A stretch of DNA of 64,000 bases, taken from the NCBI GenBank assembly GCA_017531585.1, contig JAFXKT010000002.1:382203-446202 (forward strand). Direction: 5' to 3'. The position numbers and the translations under genes are program-made. Numbering within the stretch: position 1 is the stretch's first letter; each line of letters begins with the position of its first letter. Positions 8,381-17,472 of the stretch are shown in pieces. The stretch is from Candidatus Saccharimonadota bacterium. Its GTDB lineage: Bacteria; Patescibacteriota; Saccharimonadia; Saccharimonadales; Saccharimonadaceae. Below the pieces are notes generated by a model. It worked only from the letters and a program-made list of their open reading frames with translations, was not told the origin of the DNA and searched no databases.

Positions 8381-11167
8381 ATGAATAATATCTTGCACTT
8401 TCTTTTTACGCCAATCGTATGGATTCCAATCGTTGTAATCCTAGTGGTGTTAACGGTGCGAAATTACCGAAAACTTAATCGCATCAAAGTCCTCAATACC
8501 GAGAGCGCACTTTTGATGCTTGAAATTCCAAAAGACAACGACAAGAACGAACTTTCCGCAGAACAGATGTTTATGTCCCTGCATGGTATTTTGCGCGACG
8601 CCGAAGAGCTAAAAAATTCTGGCGGCGTCCAGGAACACCTTTCTTTCGAAATCGCATCAACCGGCAATCAGATTCGTTTCTTTGTTTGGGTACCAAAAAT
8701 CTACCAATCCTTCGTCGAAGGCCAGATTTATGCTCAGTATCCAAGCGTGCAAATCTATCGCATGAAGGAAGATTACGTTGATAGGCGCGAAAAATATCCC
8801 GTCGCTTATACTTCCGAAATTACCCTTACAGATAACGAAGCCTTGCCAATCAAGACCTTCGATAGCTTCGAGGTAGACCCTCTCGCTGGTATTACTGCAA
8901 CTCTCGCCAAGCTTAATCCATCCGGTGGAGAAGAGATGTGGATCCAGATTTTGACCCGTCCTATCGCTGACGATTGGCATAAAAAGAGCGACGAATGGAT
9001 CAAGACTGTCAAAGAAGGTAAAAAAGGCGGTCTATTCGGCATTATTGACGCAAAGTGGCTAGCAGAACTTTTTGCAGCACTCTGGAAACCACCGGAGGGT
9101 GGCGCAGCCGAGAAGAAAGTCGAGCTTAGCGAACGCGATAAAACTCGTGTCGCCAAGGCCGAAGAGAAGGGTGATAAACTTGGTTACCAGGTAAAGATTC
9201 GCCTCGCTTACGTTGGCTCTAAAGAGGTAGATGCTAAGCTAAACATGCAGGCTCTTGTTGGTACTTTTAAGCAGTACAACTCTACCGTTCTTAACGGCTT
9301 CAAGATGACCAAAGCCAGCTTCGACAAAGACACCCTAGACGCTTACAAAGAGCGTCGTTTCGCAGATGACGGCTTCATTTTGAACGTCTCTGAGCTTGCT
9401 TCCGTTTACCACTTACCACATACAAGCGTCGAAACGCCAAATATCGTTTGGGCTTCCAGCAAGACTGCCGAACCACCAGCCAAGCTTCCACTCATGACGG
9501 GCGATCCAAATATCGACGAAAACATTTCTGCCTTTGGTTTGACAGATTTCCGTGGCATCAAGAACCAGTTCGGTATGTATCGCCGCGACCGTTCTCGCCA
9601 TATCTATATCATTGGTCAGACCGGTTCTGGTAAGTCTGGTCTTTTGACTCTCTTTGGCTTGTCAGATATTTTCCATAACCAAGGTTATTGTATTATCGAC
9701 CCACACGGTGACCTTGCGATGGACAACCTTCGCTTCGTGCCAGAATCTCGCATCAAAGACGTCGTCTACTTTAACCCAGCCGACACTCAGTATCCTATGG
9801 CCTTTAACCCGCTCGAAGTCGACGACCCGAGCCGCAAACCAAATATTTCTTCCGAAGTTATCGGTGTACTAAAGCGTATGTTTGGCGACTCTTGGGGCCC
9901 TCGTCTTGAGCACATTCTTCGCTATACTTTACTCGCGCTTCTTGATCGCCCAAATACAACACTTCTAGATATTTCCCGCATGCTCACAGATACAGAATTC
10001 CGCAAAGAGACGCTTACTTATTGTAAGGACGTTACTGTTTTGCAGTTCTGGAAGAAAGAGTTCGGTTCCTGGAGCGATAAGCAGGTTACAGAATCTGTAG
10101 CACCTGTTCTTAACAAGGTCGGTGCCTTTACGGCAAACCCTATCGTTCGTAATATTATTGGTCAGCCAAAGTCTAGCTTTAATATTCGCAAGATTATGGA
10201 CGAAGGCAAGATTCTTGTCGTAAACCTATCTAAGGGTCTTATCGGCGAAGATAACGCTGGCCTCCTTGGATCATTCCTTGTTACGAAAGTCCAGCTTGCC
10301 GCTATGTCTCGCTCGGATATCGAGAATGTCGAAGATCGCCGTCCATTCTATCTATACGTAGATGAGTTCCAGAACTTCGCCACCGATTCTTTCTCGGTCA
10401 TTCTTTCTGAAGCTCGCAAATACGGCCTAAACCTTACTGTTGCCAACCAGTATACTAGCCAGATGACCGATAGTGTTCGTGACGCCGTCTTTGGTAACGT
10501 CGGTACAACGATTTCCTTCCGTGTTTCCGCCGACGACGCACCAGTTCTTGCCAAGCAATTCGAGCCAGTCTTTGAAGCACAAGATTTGCTCAACCTAAAC
10601 AACCGCCACTTCGTCATCTCTATGATTATTAATGGTGAAAAGGTCCCCGCATTCTCCGCAACAACTCTAAGTATTCCAAAACCACCTCACGATATCACAC
10701 CACAAATTATTGAATACTCTCGCCAAACTTATGCACGCCCACGCGAAGAAGTCGAAAAAGATATTTCGGCTAGTATTGCTGCTGCAGATAAGTTCAAGAA
10801 AGAACTCTCGGATTCTGGCCGCGCCGCTGGTGAACGTGGTAGCCAAAATCAAGGCAACAATTCTTCTAAGCCAGTCTTCAAATTCCAGCCAACCTTGCAG
10901 CAAGAATTCCGCAAACAAAAGATCTCGCCAAACGCCGCTCAGGGCGAAGATGAGAATGCCGGTAACGGCCTCCGCAACCTAGGTAAACTTTTTGCAGAGA
11001 AAGCCGCAACCATTAGCCCAAATATCAAAACTGAAGCGCCAGAAGAATCAAAAGCAGACACAAGCGTCTCCGACGAAGCCGCCAAGCGCCCAATTATCAG
11101 CTCCGGCAACGGCAACAAAAACAGCAAACATAACAATAACCGAAACCGCAATAAAAATCGCAAATAG
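8381..11167 (+). CDS. VirD4/TraG-like type IV coupling ATPase
   Basis: 928 aa. One N-terminal membrane helix (about residues 8-25), a cytoplasmic region, then a P-loop ATPase with Walker A GQTGSGKS at 412-419 and Walker B LYVDEF with D661-E662. The C-terminal ~170 residues are low complexity and end in an Asn/Arg/Lys-rich tail. Proteins like this couple DNA or protein substrates to type IV secretion channels and are common in CPR genomes. No relaxase or other channel genes are next to it, so the substrate is unknown. TATAAT ends 6 nt before the ATG: a leaderless mRNA is likely. Confidence 0.85.
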   Translation: MNNILHFLFTPIVWIPIVVILVVLTVRNYRKLNRIKVLNTESALLMLEIPKDNDKNELSAEQMFMSLHGILRDAEELKNSGGVQEHLSFEIASTGNQIRFFVWVPKIYQSFVEGQIYAQYPSVQIYRMKEDYVDRREKYPVAYTSEITLTDNEALPIKTFDSFEVDPLAGITATLAKLNPSGGEEMWIQILTRPIADDWHKKSDEWIKTVKEGKKGGLFGIIDAKWLAELFAALWKPPEGGAAEKKVELSERDKTRVAKAEEKGDKLGYQVKIRLAYVGSKEVDAKLNMQALVGTFKQYNSTVLNGFKMTKASFDKDTLDAYKERRFADDGFILNVSELASVYHLPHTSVETPNIVWASSKTAEPPAKLPLMTGDPNIDENISAFGLTDFRGIKNQFGMYRRDRSRHIYIIGQTGSGKSGLLTLFGLSDIFHNQGYCIIDPHGDLAMDNLRFVPESRIKDVVYFNPADTQYPMAFNPLEVDDPSRKPNISSEVIGVLKRMFGDSWGPRLEHILRYTLLALLDRPNTTLLDISRMLTDTEFRKETLTYCKDVTVLQFWKKEFGSWSDKQVTESVAPVLNKVGAFTANPIVRNIIGQPKSSFNIRKIMDEGKILVVNLSKGLIGEDNAGLLGSFLVTKVQLAAMSRSDIENVEDRRPFYLYVDEFQNFATDSFSVILSEARKYGLNLTVANQYTSQMTDSVRDAVFGNVGTTISFRVSADDAPVLAKQFEPVFEAQDLLNLNNRHFVISMIINGEKVPAFSATTLSIPKPPHDITPQIIEYSRQTYARPREEVEKDISASIAAADKFKKELSDSGRAAGERGSQNQGNNSSKPVFKFQPTLQQEFRKQKISPNAAQGEDENAGNGLRNLGKLFAEKAATISPNIKTEAPEESKADTSVSDEAAKRPIISSGNGNKNSKHNNNRNRNKNRK

Positions 11168-11191
11168 ACGCATTTAGACCCATTTCCCGCC

Positions 11192-11800
11192 ATGTTATTA
11201 AACTGCCTACAGAAACATAGTTCAGACTTCGAGCCGAAAGACTGCGCCAAATACTTTAAAGAGCAGGGCATAGATGCCATTATTTCTAGCGATTACACCG
11301 ACGACCAGTTGGTCATCGAAGTAAAACTAGCAAAGAATCCACAAAACCCATTTGTTTTTCGTAGCTACAAGATGGATAGGGCAACCAAAAACGAACTCCT
11401 TTCCGAGTATTCAGAACGAAAAGAAGCCCTAAAAAGTTGCAATTCCATCGCTGAAATCACAACCAAAGGCGCAAGCGAAGACGCAGCCGCCAGTATTCTT
11501 TTGAGCTTCCTTCATCTCCATCATAAAGCCCAAATCATTGATCCGACCGCCCAGAAATTCCGTGGCCAAAAAGCTCTCAAAAAGCTTCGCGAATCTTGCA
11601 TCGATGCGTATAATGCGACGCCAGAAAAGCTAAGCGTAATTGGCATTATTAAAAAATATCATCTGATCAAGCTCTTTATTTCTGTAGCTCTAATTATCGG
11701 ATACATAATCTACAGTCTCAAAGCAAACTACAACACAACTCTAATTCTTTTCTTGATCATCATCTCGCTCGTAATTCTATGGAGCAGTTCTAGCGACTAA
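11192..11800 (+). CDS. Hypothetical protein with two C-terminal membrane helices
   Basis: 202 aa. A soluble N-terminal part of about 155 residues, predicted mostly helical, is followed by two hydrophobic segments (about 160-178 and 183-197). Not recognised. It starts 24 nt after the VirD4-like gene with no promoter or terminator between, so it is probably co-transcribed and may work with it at the membrane. No strong ribosome site is seen. Confidence 0.65.
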   Translation: MLLNCLQKHSSDFEPKDCAKYFKEQGIDAIISSDYTDDQLVIEVKLAKNPQNPFVFRSYKMDRATKNELLSEYSERKEALKSCNSIAEITTKGASEDAAASILLSFLHLHHKAQIIDPTAQKFRGQKALKKLRESCIDAYNATPEKLSVIGIIKKYHLIKLFISVALIIGYIIYSLKANYNTTLILFLIIISLVILWSSSSD

Positions 11801-11811
11801 CTTTTGCTTCA

Positions 11812-11840
11812 TTGACTTTTTAACCTGTTTATGCTATAAT
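11812..11840 (+). promoter_or_regulatory. Consensus promoter for the lipoprotein gene
   Basis: TTGACT, 17-nt spacer, TATAAT. Immediately after the predicted start site the leader can form a TTCAGG / CCTGAA stem with a GCAA tetraloop. Confidence 0.85.
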
Positions 11841-11894
11841 ATCCATATTCAGGGCAACCTGAAAATACTACTTCCGTGAGAGGGGTTCTTTATC

Positions 11895-12359
11895 ATGAGA
11901 TGTTCAAGAGACAAGAAGTTTTGGGGCGATTACGTCATTAAGGTTGTCGTGCTTACAGCAATCACGATAATCCTTGCCGGATGCGCAACCTACAACTTCC
12001 GCAACAGGAATGCGGCTACAGCAGAAGCAATGAGCACATACCAGTGCGATGAGGTTGTTTTCGGCTACAACGAAGATGACGCCGCATCAGAACCTCTCGG
12101 CTACTATGTCGAGTGCCGCAACTACACAGAGCTTGGCGAAATGTCCAAAAGCTATGAGCGCAACGCAAAGGCTAAAGAGTGGCGTGAAGCCTACAGGACT
12201 GGCGAAGGATTCGGTACAATATTCACCTTTTTCGCAGTTCTTACTGGCTTCCTGGCACTGCTGTTTGCATACTTCGCTATCGACGGCTGGCTCTTCATCC
12301 GCAAGCTGTACAAAGTTGACGAAGCGCGCGCCAAAGACGCCATTGCAAGCTCGAACTAA
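11895..12359 (+). CDS. Small predicted lipoprotein with a second membrane helix
   Basis: 154 aa. The N-terminal signal ends in a lipobox (ILAGC, Cys at about residue 29), so the mature protein would be lipid-anchored. A hydrophobic helix near residues 110-132 is followed by a charged C-terminus. No known family recognised. The gene is monocistronic with a consensus promoter, a leader hairpin, a GAGAGGGG ribosome site and its own terminator, the pattern of the window's accessory genes. Confidence 0.75.
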   Translation: MRCSRDKKFWGDYVIKVVVLTAITIILAGCATYNFRNRNAATAEAMSTYQCDEVVFGYNEDDAASEPLGYYVECRNYTELGEMSKSYERNAKAKEWREAYRTGEGFGTIFTFFAVLTGFLALLFAYFAIDGWLFIRKLYKVDEARAKDAIASSN

Positions 12360-12367
12360 TCTCTCAT

Positions 12368-12390
12368 GCCGGCCAAAGTGCCGGCTTTTT
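12368..12390 (+). terminator. Terminator of the lipoprotein gene
   Basis: GCCGGC / GCCGGC stem, 6-nt loop, TTTTT. Confidence 0.9.
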
Positions 12391-12403
12391 CTTGGTCTCA
12401 AAA

Positions 12404-12432
12404 TTGCAGAGAAGGGGAATATATGTTATCAT
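12404..12432 (+). promoter_or_regulatory. Promoter for the nucleotidyltransferase-like gene
   Basis: TTGCAG, 17-nt spacer, TATCAT. The leader contains a short TTGTC / GACAA hairpin before AAGGAGG. Confidence 0.65.
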
Positions 12433-12484
12433 AATTTTATAGTTTGTCAAGCACGACAACAAGTTCTTTAAGGAGGTCAAAAGC

Positions 12485-13675
12485 ATGCATGAAATACCCG
12501 CAATCGAGAAGTTTTCCGATCCCTTTGTTTTCGCACAGATTACGGATAACCCCATAGCAAAGAAGAGCGTCATTTTTAGGCATTTTCACGCTATTGTTAT
12601 CTGCGATTATCTTATGCATCCCAATCGGTCAAATATCGAAAACTATTACCGCAGTATGTCCACTCTTCTGAAACAACCAGAGAATACAAGACTTGTCCTG
12701 TATCTCCCGCTCGAAGAGCTGCAAGACGCACCAGATTATTTTCAGGCTAGCTACATGGCCGCCTGGAGAAAATGCCTACGATTCGAAGACGTACGCGAAA
12801 ATTTCAACCTTGGTGATAGCCTCGAAATATCCGCAAGAGACGAAAATTTCCCCTACGTCACAAAAGCCGCCCACCTCATACCCTGGCTTCTAAAATACGG
12901 CTATCTAGGCGAGGCTTATGTTCTGAAGCTCTTGGAACAGGGAAGCGATTGCCTCGTTCGAAGCATCTGCGACTGCGAAAAGATGTTCTATAACATCTTT
13001 TTTCAGACTAGCCCAGAATTTCAGCTCCGCATCTCAAAGCGCGCTCGCGGTCTGCCAAAGAGAGAAAGCAAACCACTCTATAACAGCCCCGAGCGACAGA
13101 GTTGGCTTGAAAAGCTCGCAGAAGAGCGGTGGGGCAAGCTCACCCCTCGTAATATCACTGGACCTTTCTCGAATAACTATCACGTCTGGGATATAATACC
13201 GCCAACGGGCGACAAAATTATCCTTCTTGGAGGCTCCTACCTCAAAGGATACAGCGCCACGGTTAGCGATATCGACTCGTACGAATATGACGCAGATAAA
13301 ATGCAAATAGAAAACTATTGCGACGAGCTAAGCGACCATTTGAATATTCCCGATCAAAATATCGCTCACATCTGTCTTAATACTGTCTGGATAAGCGAAA
13401 GAAGTGATCTGAAGGAAATACAGAATGATTGCATTCGCCGCTATCTCGAACTAGAGCCAAATTCTATCGAGCGGAGTCAGAGCCTCGAAAGATTAGAGCA
13501 AGACCTGCTGCAATATCGCCTCATGCACAAGGGTATCAAACGTATCTACGAAAATGTTTCCGAAGCTACAAAACATTTTATAGGCATTGACGGCGCCAGC
13601 GCATTTTACGACCGACGCTATCGACGAATCGCCACTCAGCTTTTCGTAAAATACGTCTTCTTGCCTCAGCTTTAA
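12485..13675 (+). CDS. Predicted nucleotidyltransferase-fold protein, otherwise unknown
   Basis: 396 aa, AAGGAGG 8 nt before the ATG. No named family recognised, but residues 247-265 fit the nucleotidyltransferase superfamily pattern: hydrophobic residues, G249-G250-S251, ten residues, then D262-I263-D264, i.e. hG[GS]...DhD. The N-terminal ~240 residues are unlike any domain I know, and the C-terminal ~80 residues look helical. The product or target (nucleotide, tRNA or protein) cannot be read from the sequence. The gene is monocistronic and converges on the kinase/vWA/PurA-like operon; double terminators separate them. Stand-alone proteins of this fold occur in toxin, antiphage and nucleotide-signal systems, which is suggestive only. 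Confidence 0.65.
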   Translation: MHEIPAIEKFSDPFVFAQITDNPIAKKSVIFRHFHAIVICDYLMHPNRSNIENYYRSMSTLLKQPENTRLVLYLPLEELQDAPDYFQASYMAAWRKCLRFEDVRENFNLGDSLEISARDENFPYVTKAAHLIPWLLKYGYLGEAYVLKLLEQGSDCLVRSICDCEKMFYNIFFQTSPEFQLRISKRARGLPKRESKPLYNSPERQSWLEKLAEERWGKLTPRNITGPFSNNYHVWDIIPPTGDKIILLGGSYLKGYSATVSDIDSYEYDADKMQIENYCDELSDHLNIPDQNIAHICLNTVWISERSDLKEIQNDCIRRYLELEPNSIERSQSLERLEQDLLQYRLMHKGIKRIYENVSEATKHFIGIDGASAFYDRRYRRIATQLFVKYVFLPQL

Positions 13676-13721
13676 CTGTAAAAGTTAACTAGGTTAACTT
13701 TATCAACTTTTACAGTTTTTA
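13675..13721 (+). terminator. Terminator of the nucleotidyltransferase-like gene
   Basis: 12-bp perfect inverted repeat ACTGTAAAAGTT / AACTTTTACAGT with GTTAAC direct repeats in the loop, then a T run. Confidence 0.8.
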
Positions 13722-13730
13722 AGAAAAAGC

Positions 13731-13770
13731 ATAAAAATAGGGCGCCCCAAAAACGGGACGCCCATTTTTT
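13731..13770 (-). terminator. Terminator of the kinase/vWA/PurA-like operon
   Basis: 9-bp stem GGGCGTCCC / GGGGCGCCC followed by TATTTTTAT on the minus strand. Confidence 0.85.
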
Positions 13771-13787
13771 ATTCAGAGATGATAGGA

Positions 13788-14987
13788 TCAGAGAACCTCT
13801 TTGCCGCCCAGACCACGAATACCGCTCGGCGCATAGCCAAGCACACTCCAGTCAATAGCACGGCTGAGCTGCCAGAGGGCAGTCAGATAACGAGGCTCCT
13901 CGCCAGGCGAAAGTTCGGAGAACTTTGTTGCCGACAACACAAAGCGGGTCAGCATCTTCTCCTGGTGCACAAAGCTCGAAGAAATGTTCAGATTCAGAGC
14001 TTTCAGCATCTGATCGCGATTAGCGTAGCCGGTCATTGCCGGAAGCTGCGGATTCTCAAGAGCCTTCTTGATCTCCATAGCATCATAAGCCAGAGCCGAA
14101 GCCGTTACGCTACCAAGTCCGCCGAAGACGGAATTGATTGCGTCATTCAGCGTTTCAGTCGCGCTCTGTACTCCAGTAAACGGCGGTGTCTGCGGAACCA
14201 TACCCATACCACCGCCAGTCAGCAGAGAAGCCAAAGCCATCGGATTATTTGCCGAAGAACAGTAAGTTTCGTTCCAGGTATTAACCTCGTTGCTCACCGT
14301 ATAGACTGCCGGCAGCAACTTGTCGTTAACCTTTTTCAGGAACTTCTTGCGCTCGGAATCTGTTACAAAACTACCATCCAGTCCTTCAACTGCAGAAAAC
14401 AGATCCGCATAAGAACGACGAGTCAGCAGCTTGCGCAGCTTGAAGAATTCAGAACCAACCGGTTCGTCGGCGTTCTCTGCATAGCTTCTCATAGCCTCTT
14501 CCAGACGCTTGGGAGCATCATAGAGGCCACAACGCTCGGCATATACCGCACGAACAACTGCAATATAGCTATCCTGATTTACCTTCAGAACACCGCCAGC
14601 CTTAAGAGCCGTCAGCCAACTTTCATCACTCGGCAGTTCCGGCAGGATTGCCAGATCAGGAGCGATCACAGTCGGCGTAGCCGTAGGTGCAGGCTCAGCC
14701 TTTTTGGTCTTATCTGCAAGATAAGCCAAAAGCTTTCTTGCCTGGATAGTCTTCATGCCGCAAGAAACCAAATCTTCCTCGCTAACATAGGCCAGATCCT
14801 CCATGCTCTCGACACCCTTCATATCGAGGCCAACAAGCACTTCGCTCGAAGCGCCGAAGCCTTCGAGAAAACCTCTGAGCTCGAGCTTAGCGTCGTTCAT
14901 CTCCGAAGCAGCCTCACCTTTCTTTTCGGCGGCTGCTGCTGATGCCTTTTTCTCGTCCATGATTGCCGATACAATTTCGTTTGCCAT
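13788..14987 (-). CDS. Unknown operon protein with a possible SAM/HhH-like domain
   Basis: 399 aa, last gene of the operon. Residues 1-30 are Ala/Glu/Lys-rich and probably helical. Residues about 38-92 resemble a small helical SAM or helix-hairpin-helix module (FGASSEVL...MEDLAYVSEEDL...KLLAYLAD). A Pro/Thr linker and a ~280-residue helical domain of unknown type follow. Its ATG overlaps the stop of the PurA-like gene (TAATG), so translation is probably coupled, with AAGGAGG upstream. The stop is TGA. Not recognised beyond this. A scaffold or partner for the PurA-like enzyme would fit the coupling but is inference. Confidence 0.75.
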   Translation of the reverse strand: MANEIVSAIMDEKKASAAAAEKKGEAASEMNDAKLELRGFLEGFGASSEVLVGLDMKGVESMEDLAYVSEEDLVSCGMKTIQARKLLAYLADKTKKAEPAPTATPTVIAPDLAILPELPSDESWLTALKAGGVLKVNQDSYIAVVRAVYAERCGLYDAPKRLEEAMRSYAENADEPVGSEFFKLRKLLTRRSYADLFSAVEGLDGSFVTDSERKKFLKKVNDKLLPAVYTVSNEVNTWNETYCSSANNPMALASLLTGGGMGMVPQTPPFTGVQSATETLNDAINSVFGGLGSVTASALAYDAMEIKKALENPQLPAMTGYANRDQMLKALNLNISSSFVHQEKMLTRFVLSATKFSELSPGEEPRYLTALWQLSRAIDWSVLGYAPSGIRGLGGKEVL

Positions 14988-16345
14988 TACTTTTTCCTCC
15001 TTGGAATATAGTATTTGTCACGCTCGCTGCTGCCGAAGCTAAGCATACAGAGCGGAACATCCAGGTAATTCGACAGTATATCCGCACACCGCAAAGCGAT
15101 AGCCTCTTTACTGTCGGCGTATTCTTCATCAAAAGAATATGCATCGGTTACAATTTCAACCCTATCAATCTTATTGAACAGATTGTAATTGCCCAAATCT
15201 TTCAAATCCGAATACTCTTCATCATCAAGTTTGTAGGCTTTACAAATCGGCCAGTTTCCGTGATCCAGAACCTGATCCATACAAGTCAACGCAATTCCGT
15301 CAAATTTTACCGGCCTCGAAACATCAAGAGCATAACGCATCAGTACCGTGTCTATATAGCCATAGCGCGACGCACCCTGCCAACGATTGTTGTCTCTGGG
15401 CAAATCGCTCATATAGTTACTATCGGCGCTAGGCATAGGCCCAGCCCCATGACGATACTCATAGGCACGATGAACGCCGATGTTTATAATCTCACCCTCA
15501 AAGCCAGAATCACGGAACATCTCCTCTGAAAAACAGGGAAGAGTTCTCAGGGCACTAACATGCGGCTTGAGACCATACTCAGCATCCGTCAAAACTCCGT
15601 GCGAACGCTCAACGACAGCTATTTTACTCCGTTTACGTTTCATCAGAGTTTTAAGCGGTTCGAGATCCAGTTTCTTGCCAACCTCACGAAATTCATCAAC
15701 AATCTCGTTGTAGACATTACTGTCATCGATTGCTCGACAAATGTTCATAAAGTGTATCTGATCATTTTCGTCCAAATCATTAATGTCTACTCTTCTTGCT
15801 GCCTCACGAGCACGCTCGCGCGCAGCATTAATCTTCTTGGGCAGATCCGCATTAAGTAAATCTCTCGCAAAGATCAAACGATTCATCGAAGCTAAGCTTT
15901 CCTGCAAGGCAGCAACATACTCCCTATAAGCCACGCCTACTCCGCTCCCAACGGTGCCACGCGGGTTTTGACCGCGTGACATCTCGTTAATCTGTGAAAT
16001 ATACATGTGATAAGGAGTACTACAAAGACATTCCGGACTAGCCGAAATCGTCTTAAAAGCATCGTAAATGCCGTAACGCCTGAGCGCTTCAGCTTCACGA
16101 AGCAGCATTGATGGAGCAATGACCATTCGCTTAGACAGATAGGTCTGAACCGCGTTAAAAGTTCCACAACCCCACTGCGAAAAGCTAAAAGTTTCACCGC
16201 AAGCATCAATGCCATGCGAGCCCTGCGCTCCGCCTTCTTTAATAACCACTGCGGGATGAAAACGAGCACAGAGCGACTGAATAACAGAGCCTTTGCCTCC
16301 ATCTCCTGGTCCCAGATCGGTAACTGTATATATCTTTTCTATCAT
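14987..16345 (-). CDS. Divergent adenylosuccinate synthetase (PurA) homologue
   Basis: 452 aa from the ATG at 16345 (AAGGAGG upstream; a frame from 16378 lacks one). PurA landmarks are in order: P-loop GPGDGGKG (12-19) with the catalytic Asp at 15, a His at 44 in GGAQGSHG (GGHNAGHT in PurA), GTVGSGVGVAY (130-140), GVHRAYEYRHGAGP (290-303), RYGYIDTVLMRYA (327-339) and LTCMDQVLD (353-361). PurA joins aspartate to IMP using GTP. Here the GTP-recognition Lys of LTKLD is Cys, the GAQG loop reads ERSHG, and the Arg-rich GRRRR segment keeps one Arg. Changed nucleotide specificity or function is therefore likely. It sits between a vWA gene and an unknown gene, not with purine genes. Confidence 0.8.
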   Translation of the reverse strand: MIEKIYTVTDLGPGDGGKGSVIQSLCARFHPAVVIKEGGAQGSHGIDACGETFSFSQWGCGTFNAVQTYLSKRMVIAPSMLLREAEALRRYGIYDAFKTISASPECLCSTPYHMYISQINEMSRGQNPRGTVGSGVGVAYREYVAALQESLASMNRLIFARDLLNADLPKKINAARERAREAARRVDINDLDENDQIHFMNICRAIDDSNVYNEIVDEFREVGKKLDLEPLKTLMKRKRSKIAVVERSHGVLTDAEYGLKPHVSALRTLPCFSEEMFRDSGFEGEIINIGVHRAYEYRHGAGPMPSADSNYMSDLPRDNNRWQGASRYGYIDTVLMRYALDVSRPVKFDGIALTCMDQVLDHGNWPICKAYKLDDEEYSDLKDLGNYNLFNKIDRVEIVTDAYSFDEEYADSKEAIALRCADILSNYLDVPLCMLSFGSSERDKYYIPRRKK

Positions 16346-16355
16346 CGAGACCTCC

Positions 16356-17453
16356 TTAGAGCCATGCCGAGCTTTCACTCTCAGGCTCTACACCAGCGTC
16401 ATCCTCACGCTTAATAGTAGGAACAAGATCCGTCTTGTTTTCAAAGATATCTCCAGCCTTAGGAATATAAACCTTATTCTGCTGCTCAAGCTCACGCTGA
16501 GCACCAAAGGGAAGAGCAAGCAGTGCATGAATAGCGTGCTTAATATCGAACGACGACACTCCTTTACTCTCCAGATATTTCTCTACCTCTTCGGGCTCAA
16601 GAATACCTTCGGTTATGCCAATGATTGCCGATTCGAATTCCGGCAAGTAATCTGTCGAGAGCAGAGGAATAATTCTGCCCTCGAAATAACGCTGATAGAA
16701 CTCCTCTGCATCAATAGACAAGATAAAAGCATGTTTGTTCTTTTTTAAATCCTCTATCGTTTCCCTCAAATCAGGACGACACAGCGGATCGAAGTCGTAG
16801 CCATTGTCCTTCAGAGCTTCCCAAACTTTCTCGCCAAAGATTCTCTCCAGAGTATCATTCGAAATGGTACCATGCATCGGAGCATCAGTACACAAGAAGT
16901 AATAACCCTTGAGTCCAATCTTATTCGTATAGGCCGAAGTAAGATAAGCCGAGGCAAACATCGAATACTGCGGATCTTCAGGCGTGTCTCCACCATTACG
17001 TTCAGGATTCATCTCAGAGAGATAGCCAACAATCTTGTCAGCCTCCATCTCGAACTGAGGGCGATTCAGTACGAATTTATCACATACATCACCAAAGAAT
17101 CCCAAAGCCAGCTGAGGATCATATCCTGGCAGCATGGCAGAGCAAAGCTCGTAGGTTCTGGGTAACGCAGACATTGCACGATCAACATTGTCCCCCATTG
17201 ATCCAGTAGAATCTACCGAGGTTTCAATATCCATCGGGCAGCCAACGGTCACTTCCCACTTGCCATCTTCGGTCGGATCGAGACGCAGCATCGAACGACG
17301 CAGTGTATCAACCGACGGATCTACGGACGGCGGAAGCTTTCCAGTTTCTCTTACGTGCTGTTCCCCCTTACGGGTAACATCTTTGTCAGAGGTAACCCCT
17401 CTCGACTTGCGAGATGTTTCATACGCAGCCTTGGAAAATACCAATCTTCCCAC
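16356..17453 (-). CDS. von Willebrand factor A domain protein (TerY-like context)
   Basis: 365 aa, GTG start assumed. A metal-binding MIDAS motif is complete: D81-S-T-G-S85, then GGDTPED at 154-160 and CTD with D190. The N-terminal 70 residues are basic and polar. A helical C-terminal region (about 260-330) and an acidic tail follow. No signal peptide, so cytoplasmic. vWA domains bind partner proteins through a metal ion. In Ter-type stress systems vWA proteins are encoded with kinases and phosphatases, and here the upstream neighbour is kinase-like. The downstream PurA-like gene begins 10 nt after the stop. The exact start is uncertain because the AAAGGA site is 12 nt away. Confidence 0.85.
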   Translation of the reverse strand: MGRLVFSKAAYETSRKSRGVTSDKDVTRKGEQHVRETGKLPPSVDPSVDTLRRSMLRLDPTEDGKWEVTVGCPMDIETSVDSTGSMGDNVDRAMSALPRTYELCSAMLPGYDPQLALGFFGDVCDKFVLNRPQFEMEADKIVGYLSEMNPERNGGDTPEDPQYSMFASAYLTSAYTNKIGLKGYYFLCTDAPMHGTISNDTLERIFGEKVWEALKDNGYDFDPLCRPDLRETIEDLKKNKHAFILSIDAEEFYQRYFEGRIIPLLSTDYLPEFESAIIGITEGILEPEEVEKYLESKGVSSFDIKHAIHALLALPFGAQRELEQQNKVYIPKAGDIFENKTDLVPTIKREDDAGVEPESESSAWL

Positions 17454-17472
17454 TTAACATCACTATCCTTTC

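Noticed and set aside
13779-14942. 387-codon plus-strand frame
   Set aside because: It mirrors the operon gene on the minus strand, has no ribosome site and encodes an unlikely Arg/Gln/Ser/His-rich protein.
14987-16345. Ordinary purA
   Set aside because: GTP-recognition and Arg-loop residues are changed and the neighbours are a vWA and a kinase-like gene, so I did not assign the symbol.
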